Below are positions 10,549 through 19,269 of a stretch of DNA of 64,000 nt, piece by piece; positions within the stretch are counted from its first letter, which is position 1; each line of letters starts with the position of its first letter. Under the pieces are notes generated by a model, which saw only the letters and a list, made by a program, of their open reading frames with translations, made no database searches and had not been told where the DNA came from. The DNA lies in NCBI GenBank assembly GCA_047602125.1, contig JASGIB010000001.1, positions 2,480,001 through 2,544,000 on the forward strand. Direction: 5' to 3'. The DNA is from Pseudoluteimonas sp047602125 (GTDB taxonomy: Bacteria; Pseudomonadota; Gammaproteobacteria; Xanthomonadales; Xanthomonadaceae). A program made the position numbers and the translations under genes.

Positions 10549-11739
10549 TTAGCGCGAACCGCCGCCGAGGTTGTCGCGGATGATGCCGTCGATCAGCGCA
10601 TCGGCCTTCGCCAGTTGCTGCGCGTAGGCATCGGTGACGAGGCCCTTGCCGTTGTCGGCGGTGGTCGGCAGCAGGCCGTCGCCCTCGTCGTGCAGGTTCA
10701 CGTCGACGTCCATGCTCAGGCCGAGGCGCAGCGGGTGCTGCTGCAATTCCTTCTTGTCGAGCGCGATGCGCACCGGGACGCGCTGCACGATCTTGATCCA
10801 GTTGCCGCTGGCGTTCTGCGCCGGCAGCAGCGAGAACGCGCTGCCGGTGCCCATGCCCAGGCTCTGCAGCTTGCCGTGGTAGACCACGTCGTCGCCGTAC
10901 AGCTCGGACGTCAGTTCGACGCCCTGGTCGAGGCGCAGCTTCTTCAACTGCGTTTCCTTGAAGTTCGCGTCCACCCAGACCTCGTCGAGCGGCACGATCG
11001 CCATCAGCGGCGTGCCCGGGGCGATGCGCTGGCCGAGCTGCACGTTGCGCTTGGCGATGTAGCCGGACACCGGCGCGACGACCTGCGCGCGCTGCGCGGC
11101 GAGGTAGGCCTGGCGCAACTGCGCGGCCGCGGCCTGCACCTGTGGGTTGGCGGCGAGCGTGCTGTTGTCGACCAGGGCGCGGTTGCGCGCGGTGGTTTCC
11201 TGCGACGCCGACAACGCGGCTTCGGCGGCGGCGAGTTGCGCCTTCGCATGCGCGAGTTCCTCGGCGGACACCGCGCCGCTCGCGACCAAACCGGAGCGGC
11301 GTGCGACGTCGGCGCGCGCCTGTTCCAGCGCGACCCGGCGCGCGGCGATGTCGGCCTGGCCGGCGTCGACCGCGTTGTACAGGCCGCGGACCTGGCGCAC
11401 GGTGCTGGCGAGGTTCGCGACCGCCTGCTGGTAGGCGACGTCGGTGTCGGTGTGGTCGAAACGCACCAGCACCTGTCCGGCTTCGACCTTCATGCCGTCG
11501 TCGACCGCGATGCCGACCACGGTGCCGCCGACCTGCGGCGTGACCGTGACGACGTTGCCCTGCACGTAGGCGTCGTTGGTGTCTTCGTGCCAGCGCGCGT
11601 ACAGCAGCCAGTACAGCAGCCAGCCGATGCCCGCGACCACGACGACCGTGGCGAGGATCATCAGCGCCTTGCGGCGCTTGCCGTTGCCGGCGGGCTTGGG
11701 CGCGGCGCCTTTCGCTTCGGGGTTGGGTTCGGTGGTCAT
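10549..11739 (-). CDS. emrA: HlyD-family membrane fusion protein of the EmrAB efflux system
   Basis: The 396-aa periplasmic adaptor linking the MFS pump to the outer-membrane channel. One transmembrane helix (about residues 25-45, LMILATVVVVAGIGWLLYWL) follows a basic cytoplasmic tail. The motif DAYVQGNVVTVTPQVGGTV opens the first biotinyl-lipoyl half, a long alpha-hairpin spans about 100-230, and the second lipoyl half VAPVSGYIAKRNVQLGQ follows, then the beta-barrel region. The start codon overlaps the stop of nodT (ATGA), giving translational coupling. Confidence 0.93.
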   Translation of the reverse strand: MTTEPNPEAKGAAPKPAGNGKRRKALMILATVVVVAGIGWLLYWLLYARWHEDTNDAYVQGNVVTVTPQVGGTVVGIAVDDGMKVEAGQVLVRFDHTDTDVAYQQAVANLASTVRQVRGLYNAVDAGQADIAARRVALEQARADVARRSGLVASGAVSAEELAHAKAQLAAAEAALSASQETTARNRALVDNSTLAANPQVQAAAAQLRQAYLAAQRAQVVAPVSGYIAKRNVQLGQRIAPGTPLMAIVPLDEVWVDANFKETQLKKLRLDQGVELTSELYGDDVVYHGKLQSLGMGTGSAFSLLPAQNASGNWIKIVQRVPVRIALDKKELQQHPLRLGLSMDVDVNLHDEGDGLLPTTADNGKGLVTDAYAQQLAKADALIDGIIRDNLGGGSR

Positions 11740-13226
11740 GGCGTGGTCGTGGAAGAGGGGGAGGAGGTGGATCCGATGGAATCGGTCGTCTGCGGCGCTT
11801 CGGGTTGCAGGCCGCCGCCGAGCGCGTGGTCGAGGTCGATGGCGGCGGCATAGCGCTGCGCACGCACGCCGGCGAGTTGCTGTTCGATCTGCAGCAAGGG
11901 CTTCTGCACCGCGAGCACGTCGAGCTGGTTGGCGAGGCCGGCGCGGTAACGCTTGCTCGCGAGGTCGTAGGCCGAAGCCGCGGCGGCACGCGCCTGGTCG
12001 AGCGAGGCGGACTGCGCATCGAGTGCGCGGATCGCCTGCACGGCGTCGACCACCTGGTGCATGCCGTCGACCACGGTCTGGTCGTAGTTCGCGACCGCGA
12101 GGTCGTAGTCGGCGTCGTGCGAGGCCAGGTTCTGGCGCAGGCGGCCGCCGTCGAAGATCGGGAGGCTGATCGCCGGGCCGCCGAAACCGAGCAGCGCGTC
12201 GTTGTCGAACAGGCCGGAGAAACCTGTGGCCGCGAGGCCGACCAGCGCGCTCAGGTCGATGCTCGGCTTGAACTTCGCCTTCGCCGACTTGATGCCCTGC
12301 GCCGCGGCTTCCACCCGCCAGCGCGCCGCGACCACGTCCGGCCGGTGGCCCAGCAGTTCGCTCGGCAGCACCGACGGCAAGCCGGGCGCCGGCGCCTGCA
12401 GCAGTCGCGGGCGTTCGATCGCAAGGCCGCGATCCGGGCTTTCGCCCAGCAATGCGGCGATGGCGTTGCGCAGGCTGTCGATCTGCTGCTGCGCGACTTC
12501 GGCCTGCGCCTTCGCGGTGGCGATGGAGACTTCGGCGTTGCGCACCGACAGCTGGCTGTCGATGCCGGCCTTGGCGCGCTGGCTGCTGAGGCCGAGCAGT
12601 TGTTCGCTGCGCCGTGCTTCGCGATTGGCGACATCGAGGCCGTCGAAAGCCTGTGCCAGCGCGACGTAGGCGTGCGCCACATTCGCGGCCAGCGACAGGC
12701 GCGCAGCCTGCGCGTCGATTTCGCCGGCGTGCGCCTGCCCGAGCGCGGCCATGTAATCGGCGCGCTTGCCGCCCCAGACATCCAGCGGCCACTTGAAATC
12801 GAGCATCAGCACCGCGTTGTGCATCAGCTGGCCGCCGATCTCGTCGCCGGCCAGGCCCGAAGGCAACTGCGCCACCACGTATTGCCCGCTGGCGCTGACG
12901 GTCGGCTTGCGTTCGGCGTCCGCCAGCCCAGCCTGCGCCTGCGCCTTGCGCACGCGAGCATCGGCGGCGGCAAGCGAAGGCGAACCCTGCAGCGCTTCGG
13001 CGATCAGCGCATCGAGTTGCGGATCGCCGAGCGAACGCCACCAGTCCTGCGCCGGGAATTCGGCGGGGCTGAGCGGCGCGCCCGACAGGCTGCGGGTGAG
13101 CACGTGGTCGTCGATGGCACGTGGTGCCGCCGCGGGTTGCAGGCCGCCGGTGCTGGCGCAGGCGGCGAGCAGGGCGGTCGCGATCAGCACGGGCAGGCAA
13201 CGGAGCTGGGGGAGGGAAGGGGTCAT
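11736..13226 (-). CDS. Outer-membrane efflux lipoprotein, NodT/OprM family
   Basis: A 496-aa TolC-like channel. The N-terminus is a lipoprotein signal with lipobox LLAAC (Cys about residue 22), and two repeated outer-membrane efflux domains follow. Characteristic strings include the segment around DWWRSLGDPQLDALIAEAL and GHRPDVVAARWRVEAA, both typical of NodT proteins. Start at the ATG in MTPSLPQLRC; the open frame upstream overlaps marR. The stop overlaps the emrA start by 4 bp and its start overlaps the marR stop by 4 bp, so all four genes are one operon. It should provide the exit duct for the EmrAB pump. Confidence 0.9.
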   Translation of the reverse strand: MTPSLPQLRCLPVLIATALLAACASTGGLQPAAAPRAIDDHVLTRSLSGAPLSPAEFPAQDWWRSLGDPQLDALIAEALQGSPSLAAADARVRKAQAQAGLADAERKPTVSASGQYVVAQLPSGLAGDEIGGQLMHNAVLMLDFKWPLDVWGGKRADYMAALGQAHAGEIDAQAARLSLAANVAHAYVALAQAFDGLDVANREARRSEQLLGLSSQRAKAGIDSQLSVRNAEVSIATAKAQAEVAQQQIDSLRNAIAALLGESPDRGLAIERPRLLQAPAPGLPSVLPSELLGHRPDVVAARWRVEAAAQGIKSAKAKFKPSIDLSALVGLAATGFSGLFDNDALLGFGGPAISLPIFDGGRLRQNLASHDADYDLAVANYDQTVVDGMHQVVDAVQAIRALDAQSASLDQARAAAASAYDLASKRYRAGLANQLDVLAVQKPLLQIEQQLAGVRAQRYAAAIDLDHALGGGLQPEAPQTTDSIGSTSSPSSTTTP

Positions 13227-13687
13227 GGCTGGCGTTCGCTGCCGGTGAGGTTGGCGTGCACGTGTTCGAGCATGCGCACCAGTTCGGCGCGCTGCCCTTC
13301 GTCGAGGCCGGTCATCGCCTGCTCGCGCACGCGGTCCGCGCAAGCTTCGAGTTCGGGCCAGATCGCCTTGCCGCGGCCGGTGAGCACGATGCGCAGCGCG
13401 CGGCGGTCGGAGGGATGCGCCTCGCGTTGCACCAGCCCCATCGCTTCGAGGCGATCGAGCAGGCGTGTCATCGCCCCGGGATTCAGCTCCGCGGCCTGCG
13501 CGAGTTCGCTCGCGCTGGCGGTGCCGTAATGCAGTTTCTTCAGGGTGATGTACTGGCTGAGCGTGAGTTCATGGCCATTGGCGGCCAGCTCGCACTCCAT
13601 CGCGTCGCGCAGGGCATCGCGGACCTGCCGGAACAGCAGGCCGAGCGACGAACCGCAGGCGCTCATTTCGGGGGATGGGGAAGGCAT
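13223..13687 (-). CDS. MarR-family transcriptional regulator of the efflux operon
   Basis: A winged-helix repressor of about 154 aa. The MarR DNA-binding core is visible: LTLSQYITLKKL, ASELAQAAELNPGAMTRLLDRLEAMGLVQR (recognition region) and the wing DRRALRIVLTGRG. It is the first gene of the operon with nodT-emrA-emrB, which is the usual layout for a local drug-responsive repressor. The start is uncertain: ATG 13687 (MPSPSPEM) or ATG 13666 (MSACGSS); the promoter 13696-13724 lies so close that transcription would begin only a few bases before 13687. Confidence 0.88.
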   Translation of the reverse strand: MPSPSPEMSACGSSLGLLFRQVRDALRDAMECELAANGHELTLSQYITLKKLHYGTASASELAQAAELNPGAMTRLLDRLEAMGLVQREAHPSDRRALRIVLTGRGKAIWPELEACADRVREQAMTGLDEGQRAELVRMLEHVHANLTGSERQP

Positions 13688-13695
13688 GGCGCGGC

Positions 13696-13724
13696 ATGAT
13701 GCGCGCCTCTGCAATTGTTGTCAA
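13696..13724 (-). promoter_or_regulatory. Candidate promoter of the marR efflux operon
   Basis: On the minus strand a perfect -35 TTGACA (13719-13724) is followed after 17 bp by a weak -10 CATCAT (13696-13701). The sequence around the -35 is AT-rich against a GC-rich background and contains an imperfect TTG...CAA dyad that could be a MarR operator (inference). The predicted start is near 13689, giving an almost leaderless message. Confidence 0.45.
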
Positions 13725-13774
13725 GGCAAATATACGATTTCGAACAAAATACCCAAGCTATTGATTCTAAACGT

Positions 13775-14563
13775 TTATTCCCGGTGCAACAACAGTTCGA
13801 GCACGAACTGGCTGCCGAAAAACGCCAGCAGCAGCAGGCCCATCGCGATCAGGGTCCAGCGCACGGCGATCCCCCCGCGCCAGCCCCGGCGCCAGCGCCC
13901 AAGCAGCAATCCGCCGAACACCAGCCACGACAGCAGGCTGAGCACGGTCTTGTGCACCAGGTGCTGGGCGAACAGGTTTTCGACGAACAGCACGCCGGTG
14001 AGCAGGGTCAGCGTCAGCAGCGCGAAGCCCACCGCTATCGTGCGGAACAGCAGCGTTTCGAGTTCGGTGAGCGGCGGGAACGCGCGCAGCCAGGTTTGCC
14101 GCTGGTGGCGGCGCAGGGCGCGTTCCTGCAGCCACAACATGATCGCCAGCAATGCGGCGATGGCGAGCGTGGCGTAGGCCAGCAACGCCAGCCACGCGTG
14201 CAACAACAATCGCCAGTCGAGCGGATCGGGCCGGGTCGAATGCCCGTACAGGCCGTATCCCAGCAGTACCAGGGCCGCGAGCGGGAATACCAGCACGCCC
14301 AGCGCGCGCATCCGCCCCGAGGCACCGACGATCGCGGTCAGCGCCGCCATGCCGAGTCCGACCAGCGACAGCGCGGCGAAGAAATGCAGGTCGGTATAGC
14401 CGGTGCTGCGCCAGCCGAGGTAGTGGCTCGCGCCGTGCAGCAGCAGGGCGAGGTTGGCCGGCAACAACCAGCCGCGCGAGCCCGTGCCATCGCCCCGCAA
14501 CGATGCGACCAGCCAGCCGGCGGCGAGCAGGTAAAGCGCGATGGCGATGAGAACGATTGTCAT
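13775..14563 (-). CDS. ypjD: Inner-membrane protein of the YpjD/CcsA (cytochrome c assembly) family
   Basis: A 262-aa polytopic membrane protein with about eight transmembrane helices and the segment HAWLALLAYATLAIAALLA, typical of the cytochrome c assembly (CcsA/HemX/YpjD) domain; a conserved His begins that string. The ATG at 14563 is used; the ORF could extend upstream but would overlap the ffh promoter. It is divergent from ffh, the same arrangement as ypjD-ffh in E. coli and xanthomonads, which supports the name. The exact function is not established; a role in ion tolerance has been proposed for the E. coli protein. Confidence 0.8.
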   Translation of the reverse strand: MTIVLIAIALYLLAAGWLVASLRGDGTGSRGWLLPANLALLLHGASHYLGWRSTGYTDLHFFAALSLVGLGMAALTAIVGASGRMRALGVLVFPLAALVLLGYGLYGHSTRPDPLDWRLLLHAWLALLAYATLAIAALLAIMLWLQERALRRHQRQTWLRAFPPLTELETLLFRTIAVGFALLTLTLLTGVLFVENLFAQHLVHKTVLSLLSWLVFGGLLLGRWRRGWRGGIAVRWTLIAMGLLLLAFFGSQFVLELLLHRE

Positions 14564-14592
14564 CGGCGCAGTGTCGCACAAAGACCGGTCGC

Positions 14593-14598
14593 TATAAT
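14593..14598 (+). promoter_or_regulatory. -10 box of the ffh promoter
   Basis: A perfect TATAAT stands 28 bp before the ffh ATG, in the divergent gap with ypjD. The region at -35 (GTGTCG with a 16-bp spacer) is weak. Confidence 0.55.
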
Positions 14599-14625
14599 CC
14601 GCGTCCCGTTGCACGACCCGCATGC

Positions 14626-15990
14626 ATGTTCGAATCCCTGACCCAGCGACTCTCCGGCACCATCGATCGCCTGCGTGGGCGTGGCCGCCTGACCGAGGAG
14701 AACATCCGCGAGGCCACCCGCGAGGTGCGCATCGCCCTGCTTGAGGCGGACGTCGCCTTGCCGGTGGTGCAGGCGCTGGTCGAGCGCATCAAGGTGCGCG
14801 CGGTCGGGCAGGAAGTGCTGAAGTCGCTGACGCCCGGCCAGGCGCTGGTCAAGGTGGTGCGCGACGAACTCGCGGCGGTGATGGGCTCGCAGGCCAGCGA
14901 ACTGAACCTCAACGTGCCGGCGCCGGCGGTGGTGCTGGTGGCCGGCCTGCAGGGCGCGGGCAAGACCACCACCGTCGCCAAGCTCGCGCGCCATCTGAAA
15001 GAGAAGCGCAAGAAGAAGGTGATGGTGGTCAGCGCCGACGTCTACCGTCCGGCCGCGATCGAACAGTTGCGCACGCTGGCGCAGCAGGTGGAGGTGTCGT
15101 TCTTCCCGTCCGACGCGTCGCAGAAACCCGAAGCGATCGTGAAGGCCGCGATCGACGACGCGCGCAAGTCCTACGTCGACGTGCTGATCGTCGATACCGC
15201 CGGCCGCACCAGCATCGACGACGCGATGATGGCGGAGATCAAGGCGCTGCATGCCGCGGTGGACCCGGTCGAAACCCTGTTCGTGGTCGATTCGATGACC
15301 GGCCAGGACGCGGCGGTCACCGCGAAGCATTTCGGCGAAGCGCTGCCGCTCACCGGCGTGGTGCTGACCAAGACCGACGGCGACGCGCGCGGCGGCGCGG
15401 CGCTTTCCGTTCGTTACATCACCGGCAAGCCGATCAAGTTCGTCGGCACGGGCGAGAAGACCGACGGCCTCGACGTGTTCCATCCGGTGCGCGCGGCCGG
15501 CCGCATCCTCGACATGGGCGACGTGGTCGGCCTGGTCGAACAGGTCGAGCAGCAGGTCGACAAGGACAAGGCCGCGAAGCTCGCGGAAAAGGTCGCGAAG
15601 GGCAAAAAGTTCGACCTCAACGACCTGCGCGACCAGCTCGAGCAGATGCAGAACATGGGCGGCCTGCACGGACTCATGGACAAGTTGCCGGGCATGGGCC
15701 AGATCCCGGACCACGTGAAGAATCAGGTCACCGGCAAGGAAATCCCGCGACAGATCGCCATCATCAATTCGATGACGAAGAAGGAACGCCGCAACCCGGC
15801 GCTCATCAACGGCTCGCGGCGCGCGCGCATCGCCCGCGGCGCCGGCCTCGCGCCCGCCGACGTGAACAAGCTGATGAAGCAGTACCAGCAGATGGAAAAG
15901 ATGATGGGCAAGCTGGGCCGCGGCGGCATGAAGGGCATGATGCGCGGCCTCTCCGGAATGATGGGCGGACGCGGCCAGCCCTTCCGCTGA
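14626..15990 (+). CDS. ffh: Signal recognition particle protein Ffh (SRP54)
   Basis: A GTPase that, with 4.5S RNA, targets nascent membrane proteins to FtsY and the translocon. It has 454 aa: N domain 1-85, G domain with GLQGAGKTTT (from 107), DTAGR (190-194) and TKTDGD (about 248), then the methionine-rich M domain from about 320 to the end, with runs such as KLGRGGMKGMMRGL that bind signal peptides. The ATG at 14626 matches the family start MFESLTQRL. Divergent from ypjD; its usual partner rpsP is displaced by three inserted genes here. Confidence 0.97.
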   Translation: MFESLTQRLSGTIDRLRGRGRLTEENIREATREVRIALLEADVALPVVQALVERIKVRAVGQEVLKSLTPGQALVKVVRDELAAVMGSQASELNLNVPAPAVVLVAGLQGAGKTTTVAKLARHLKEKRKKKVMVVSADVYRPAAIEQLRTLAQQVEVSFFPSDASQKPEAIVKAAIDDARKSYVDVLIVDTAGRTSIDDAMMAEIKALHAAVDPVETLFVVDSMTGQDAAVTAKHFGEALPLTGVVLTKTDGDARGGAALSVRYITGKPIKFVGTGEKTDGLDVFHPVRAAGRILDMGDVVGLVEQVEQQVDKDKAAKLAEKVAKGKKFDLNDLRDQLEQMQNMGGLHGLMDKLPGMGQIPDHVKNQVTGKEIPRQIAIINSMTKKERRNPALINGSRRARIARGAGLAPADVNKLMKQYQQMEKMMGKLGRGGMKGMMRGLSGMMGGRGQPFR

Positions 15991-16015
15991 TGTCGCCGTT
16001 GCGCTGAGCATCGCG

Positions 16016-16717
16016 ATGCGGCATTCGCATCCGCACCGGCACTACGGGCACCGCGTCGGCTGGTTGCGCGCGGCCATGCTCGGCGCCAACGACGGCATCG
16101 TCTCCATCGCCAGCCTCGTGGCCGGCATGGCCACCGCGCAATCCACGCATGCGCAGGTGCTGCTGGCGGGCATCGCCGGCCTCGCCGGCGGTGCGTTGTC
16201 GATGGCCGCGGGCGAATACGTCTCGGTCAGTTCGCAGGCGGACACGCAGGCCGCCGACATCGCCACCGAACGGCGCGCGCTGCGCGAAGACCCCGATTAC
16301 GAGCACCGCGAGCTCGCCGACATCTATGTCGAACGCGGCCTCGATCGCGAGCTCGCCGAACGGGTCGCCGCGCAACTGACCGCGCACGATGCCTTGGCCG
16401 CGCACGCGCGAGACGAACTCGGCATCACCGAATCCGCGCGCGCCCGGCCGGTGCAGGCGGCGCTGGCGTCCGCGGCTTCGTTCGCGCTGGGTGGCGCGTT
16501 GCCGCTGGCGGTGGCTGCCTTGGTCACGGGCCAGGCGATGCTGGCGAGCGTGGCCGCGATCTCGCTTGCGTGCCTCGCCGCGCTCGGCGCCATCGGCGCG
16601 CGCCTCGGCGGCGCCTCGCCATGGCGAGGCGCCGCGCGCGTGGTCGCTTGGAGCATCCTCGCGATGGCCGTCACTGCAGGTATTGGCCACGTGTTCGGGG
16701 TCGCGACGACGGCCTGA
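16016..16717 (+). CDS. VIT1/CCC1-family iron or manganese transporter
   Basis: A 233-aa membrane protein. The signature GANDGIVSIASLVAGMA at the first helix and GGALSMAAGEYVSVSSQADT at the second are diagnostic for the VIT1/CCC1 family of Fe2+/Mn2+ proton antiporters; a cytoplasmic metal-binding helical segment rich in Glu and Asp (about 75-135) precedes three further hydrophobic helices. The His-rich N-terminus (MRHSHPHRHYGH) could bind metal. It starts 25 bp behind ffh and lies between ffh and the rpsP operon, which are adjacent in many relatives. The likely role is export of excess Fe or Mn from the cytoplasm. Confidence 0.88.
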   Translation: MRHSHPHRHYGHRVGWLRAAMLGANDGIVSIASLVAGMATAQSTHAQVLLAGIAGLAGGALSMAAGEYVSVSSQADTQAADIATERRALREDPDYEHRELADIYVERGLDRELAERVAAQLTAHDALAAHARDELGITESARARPVQAALASAASFALGGALPLAVAALVTGQAMLASVAAISLACLAALGAIGARLGGASPWRGAARVVAWSILAMAVTAGIGHVFGVATTA

Positions 16718-16786
16718 CGCGGCGGGATCGGTTACGCTGCGGGGACGGCGCGTGGGGACGCGCCACAGGCATATACAGGGGATCGC

Positions 16787-17872
16787 ATGCAGGACGAAAC
16801 GACCGCGGCCGCGGCAACGGGACGCGTTGCGCCCGAACCGCAGCAAACCGTCGCGCACCGCGCGGAATTCCACGGCACGACCGGCGAATACTTCGGCATA
16901 TGGTTCGTCAACTTGCTGCTCGGTATTGCCACGCTCGGCATCTACTCGGCCTGGGCCAAGGTGCGCAGCGAACGGTACTTCTACGGCAATACGCGCCTCG
17001 CGGGCAGCAGCTTCGAATACACCGCGTCGCCGATCGCCATCCTCAAGGGCCGGTTGATCGCCTACGCATTCGTGATTGCGCTGGGCCTGAGCGCGAAGTT
17101 CGTGCTGCCGCTGTACATCGTGCTGATCCTGGCGCTGGTATTCATGCTGCCCGCGCTGCTGACGTGGACCTTGCGCTTCCGTGCACGCAATTCCGCATGG
17201 CGCGGCATCGCCTTCCATTTCGATCGCCGGGTTGGCGAGGCCTATCCGCCCTACCTGTTCTGGGGATGGCTGGTCAGCCTGACGATGACCTTGGTGTATC
17301 CCTTGATGAAACAGCGCCAGCACGCCTTCCTGGTGGAAGGGCACCGTTACGGCAAGGATCGGTTCGGCTACGCCGGCGATACCGGCGAGTACTACAAGCC
17401 CTATGGCTGGGGCGCGCTGGCGGGCGTGGTGTTGTTCATCGCCTATATCGCCGGGATCGTCGTGGCGGTCGCCGGAGCCAAGAAAGGACAGCCGGGACAG
17501 ATGCATGTGGCCATGTACGTCGTGGTGGCCTTGTTCTATCTCGGGTTCCTCGGGATCGGCGCTTTCCTGCGCACCCGCTACACCAACCTGATGTGGAACA
17601 GCAGCTGGCTCGGGCCGCACCGCTTCCGTTCCACGCTGCGCGCGCGCGACGTGCTCTGGCTGTATGCCAGCAACATCGTCGCGGTGCTTTGCACGATCGG
17701 ATTGGCGCTGCCGTGGGCGCGGATCAGGCTGGCGAAATACCGGGCCGGGCATTTCGAGCTGCTCGCCAGCGGCAGCATCGACCAGTTCATCGCCGACCAG
17801 GACCGCCAGTACGGCGCGCGCTCCTCGGAACTGGTGGATGCGCTCGACCTGGGCATGGACATCGGCCTTTGA
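16787..17872 (+). CDS. DUF898 (YjgN-like) membrane protein
   Basis: A 361-aa polytopic membrane protein of the DUF898 / YjgN family, function unknown. Diagnostic strings are LLGIATLGIYSAWAKVRSERY near the start and its partial internal repeat IGLALPWARIRLAKYRAGH near the end, with six or more transmembrane segments between. The 3' end overlaps an M48 peptidase gene by 4 bp (TTGA), so the two are translationally coupled and probably act together in envelope maintenance (inference from layout). Confidence 0.85.
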   Translation: MQDETTAAAATGRVAPEPQQTVAHRAEFHGTTGEYFGIWFVNLLLGIATLGIYSAWAKVRSERYFYGNTRLAGSSFEYTASPIAILKGRLIAYAFVIALGLSAKFVLPLYIVLILALVFMLPALLTWTLRFRARNSAWRGIAFHFDRRVGEAYPPYLFWGWLVSLTMTLVYPLMKQRQHAFLVEGHRYGKDRFGYAGDTGEYYKPYGWGALAGVVLFIAYIAGIVVAVAGAKKGQPGQMHVAMYVVVALFYLGFLGIGAFLRTRYTNLMWNSSWLGPHRFRSTLRARDVLWLYASNIVAVLCTIGLALPWARIRLAKYRAGHFELLASGSIDQFIADQDRQYGARSSELVDALDLGMDIGL

Positions 17873-18903
17873 GCGAACTGCGCGGCCTTTGGTTCGACGG
17901 CCGTTCCAGTCGCGGCCGCGAGGTGTCGCTCGAACGCGAGGACGATTCGCTGCGCCTGCGCACAGGCGACGGCCGCGAAGAGCGCTGGCCATTGCGCGAG
18001 GTTGCGTTGAACCCGCGGCTCGGCAATACACCGCGCATCCTGCGCCGCGAAGGGCATGGCCAGGTGGAGTGTCCCGACGCGCCGGAACTGGCGCAATGGT
18101 TCCCGGTTCCGCCCAGCCGGATCGAGGCCGCCGCGGACTGGCTCGAACGGCGTCGGCTGGCGATCGCGTTCTCGGCCGCGGCAGTGGTCGTGCTCACCCT
18201 GGCTTTCGTGCGTTTCGGCGTGCCGTGGATGGCGCTGCGCATCGCCGAGCACATGCCGGCCGCGGTCGAACGCCAGCTCAGCGACCAGGTCGTGGCCGTG
18301 CTCGAACGCACGCACCTGCATGCCAGCAGGTTGCCCGCGACGCGGCAGCGCGCATTGCAGGCCGGGTTCGCGGCACTGGTGCGAGGCGAACCGCGGGCCG
18401 GGCAGATGCGCCTCCTGGTGGTGGATGCGCCGGCGATCGGACCGAACGCCTTCACCCTGCCGGATGGACGCATTTACCTCACCGACCAACTCGTCGCGCT
18501 GGCGAAATCCGACGACGAAGTGATGGCGGTGCTCGCCCACGAAGCCGGCCACCACGTGCATCGACACGCGATCCGGCAGGCGATCGAAAGTTCGTCCGTA
18601 TTCCTCGCCGCCGGATTGATGTTCGGCGACGTCTCCGGGTCTTCACTGGCGGCCTCGGTTCCGGCGGTGTTGCTGGGGAACGGATTCTCTCGGGGCCACG
18701 AACAAGAGGCCGATGCCTACGCCTTCGCCTTGTTGCGCCGGCGCGGCAAGTCGCCGGCGGCGTTCGCACGGATCCTGCGGCGGCTGGCCGACACGCATCC
18801 CGAGGGTTCGGCCGAGGGACTGGCCGGATATCTCTCGACCCATCCTTCGACCCGGGCCCGGATCGAGGCGGCGGAACGGGCCGGGAAAGCAGGGGGAGGG
18901 TGA
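17869..18903 (+). CDS. Membrane-anchored M48-family zinc metalloprotease
   Basis: A 344-aa protein with a soluble N-terminal part (about 1-95), one transmembrane helix (about 100-120) and a C-terminal peptidase domain. The zinc motif HEAGHH follows VMAVLAHE at about residues 224-229, and the third ligand is in EQEADAYAF. The TTG at 17869 is chosen because it overlaps the DUF898 stop and gives the natural-looking beginning SELRGLWFDGRSS; no ATG would preserve that segment. It is likely envelope quality control, in an operon with the DUF898 protein. Confidence 0.85.
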   Translation: MSELRGLWFDGRSSRGREVSLEREDDSLRLRTGDGREERWPLREVALNPRLGNTPRILRREGHGQVECPDAPELAQWFPVPPSRIEAAADWLERRRLAIAFSAAAVVVLTLAFVRFGVPWMALRIAEHMPAAVERQLSDQVVAVLERTHLHASRLPATRQRALQAGFAALVRGEPRAGQMRLLVVDAPAIGPNAFTLPDGRIYLTDQLVALAKSDDEVMAVLAHEAGHHVHRHAIRQAIESSSVFLAAGLMFGDVSGSSLAASVPAVLLGNGFSRGHEQEADAYAFALLRRRGKSPAAFARILRRLADTHPEGSAEGLAGYLSTHPSTRARIEAAERAGKAGGG

Positions 18904-18929
18904 AGCTTCTCCCAAGCGGATCAATGGGA

Positions 18930-18935
18930 TACAAT
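18930..18935 (+). promoter_or_regulatory. -10 box of the rpsP operon promoter
   Basis: TACAAT stands 50 bp before the rpsP start in the gap after the M48 gene; the -35 region is weak. It is the only visible promoter for rpsP-rimM. Confidence 0.45.
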
Positions 18936-18985
18936 TACCGGCTTACCCGGCCACCCTGGCCGCTGGGCAACACCGAGAAAGCACC

Positions 18986-19234
18986 ATGGTCAAGATCCGC
19001 CTTACCCGCGGCGGCGCCAAGAAGCGCCCCTTCTACCACGTCATCGTCACCGACCAGCGCTCCGCGCGCGACGGTCGCAACATCGAGCGCGTGGGCTACT
19101 ACAACCCCGTCGCCTCGGGCAACGACAAGCCGTACGAGCTGAATGTCGAGCGCATGCAGCACTGGATCGGCCTCGGCGCGCAGATGAGCGAGAAGGTCGC
19201 GGACCTGTACAAGCAGGCTTCCAAGGCCGCTTGA
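18986..19234 (+). CDS. rpsP: 30S ribosomal protein S16
   Basis: S16, 82 aa, a small-subunit assembly protein. The family N-terminus VKIRLTRGGAKKRPFYHVIV and the RDGRNIERVGYYNP segment are unmistakable. The ATG at 18986 is the only sensible start. The stop overlaps a TTG that opens the rimM frame, and the gene leads the classical rpsP-rimM-trmD-rplS operon. Confidence 0.98.
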   Translation: MVKIRLTRGGAKKRPFYHVIVTDQRSARDGRNIERVGYYNPVASGNDKPYELNVERMQHWIGLGAQMSEKVADLYKQASKAA

Positions 19235-19269
19235 TCGCACGGCCGCCTGATGCAGGCGGCATCGATTCG

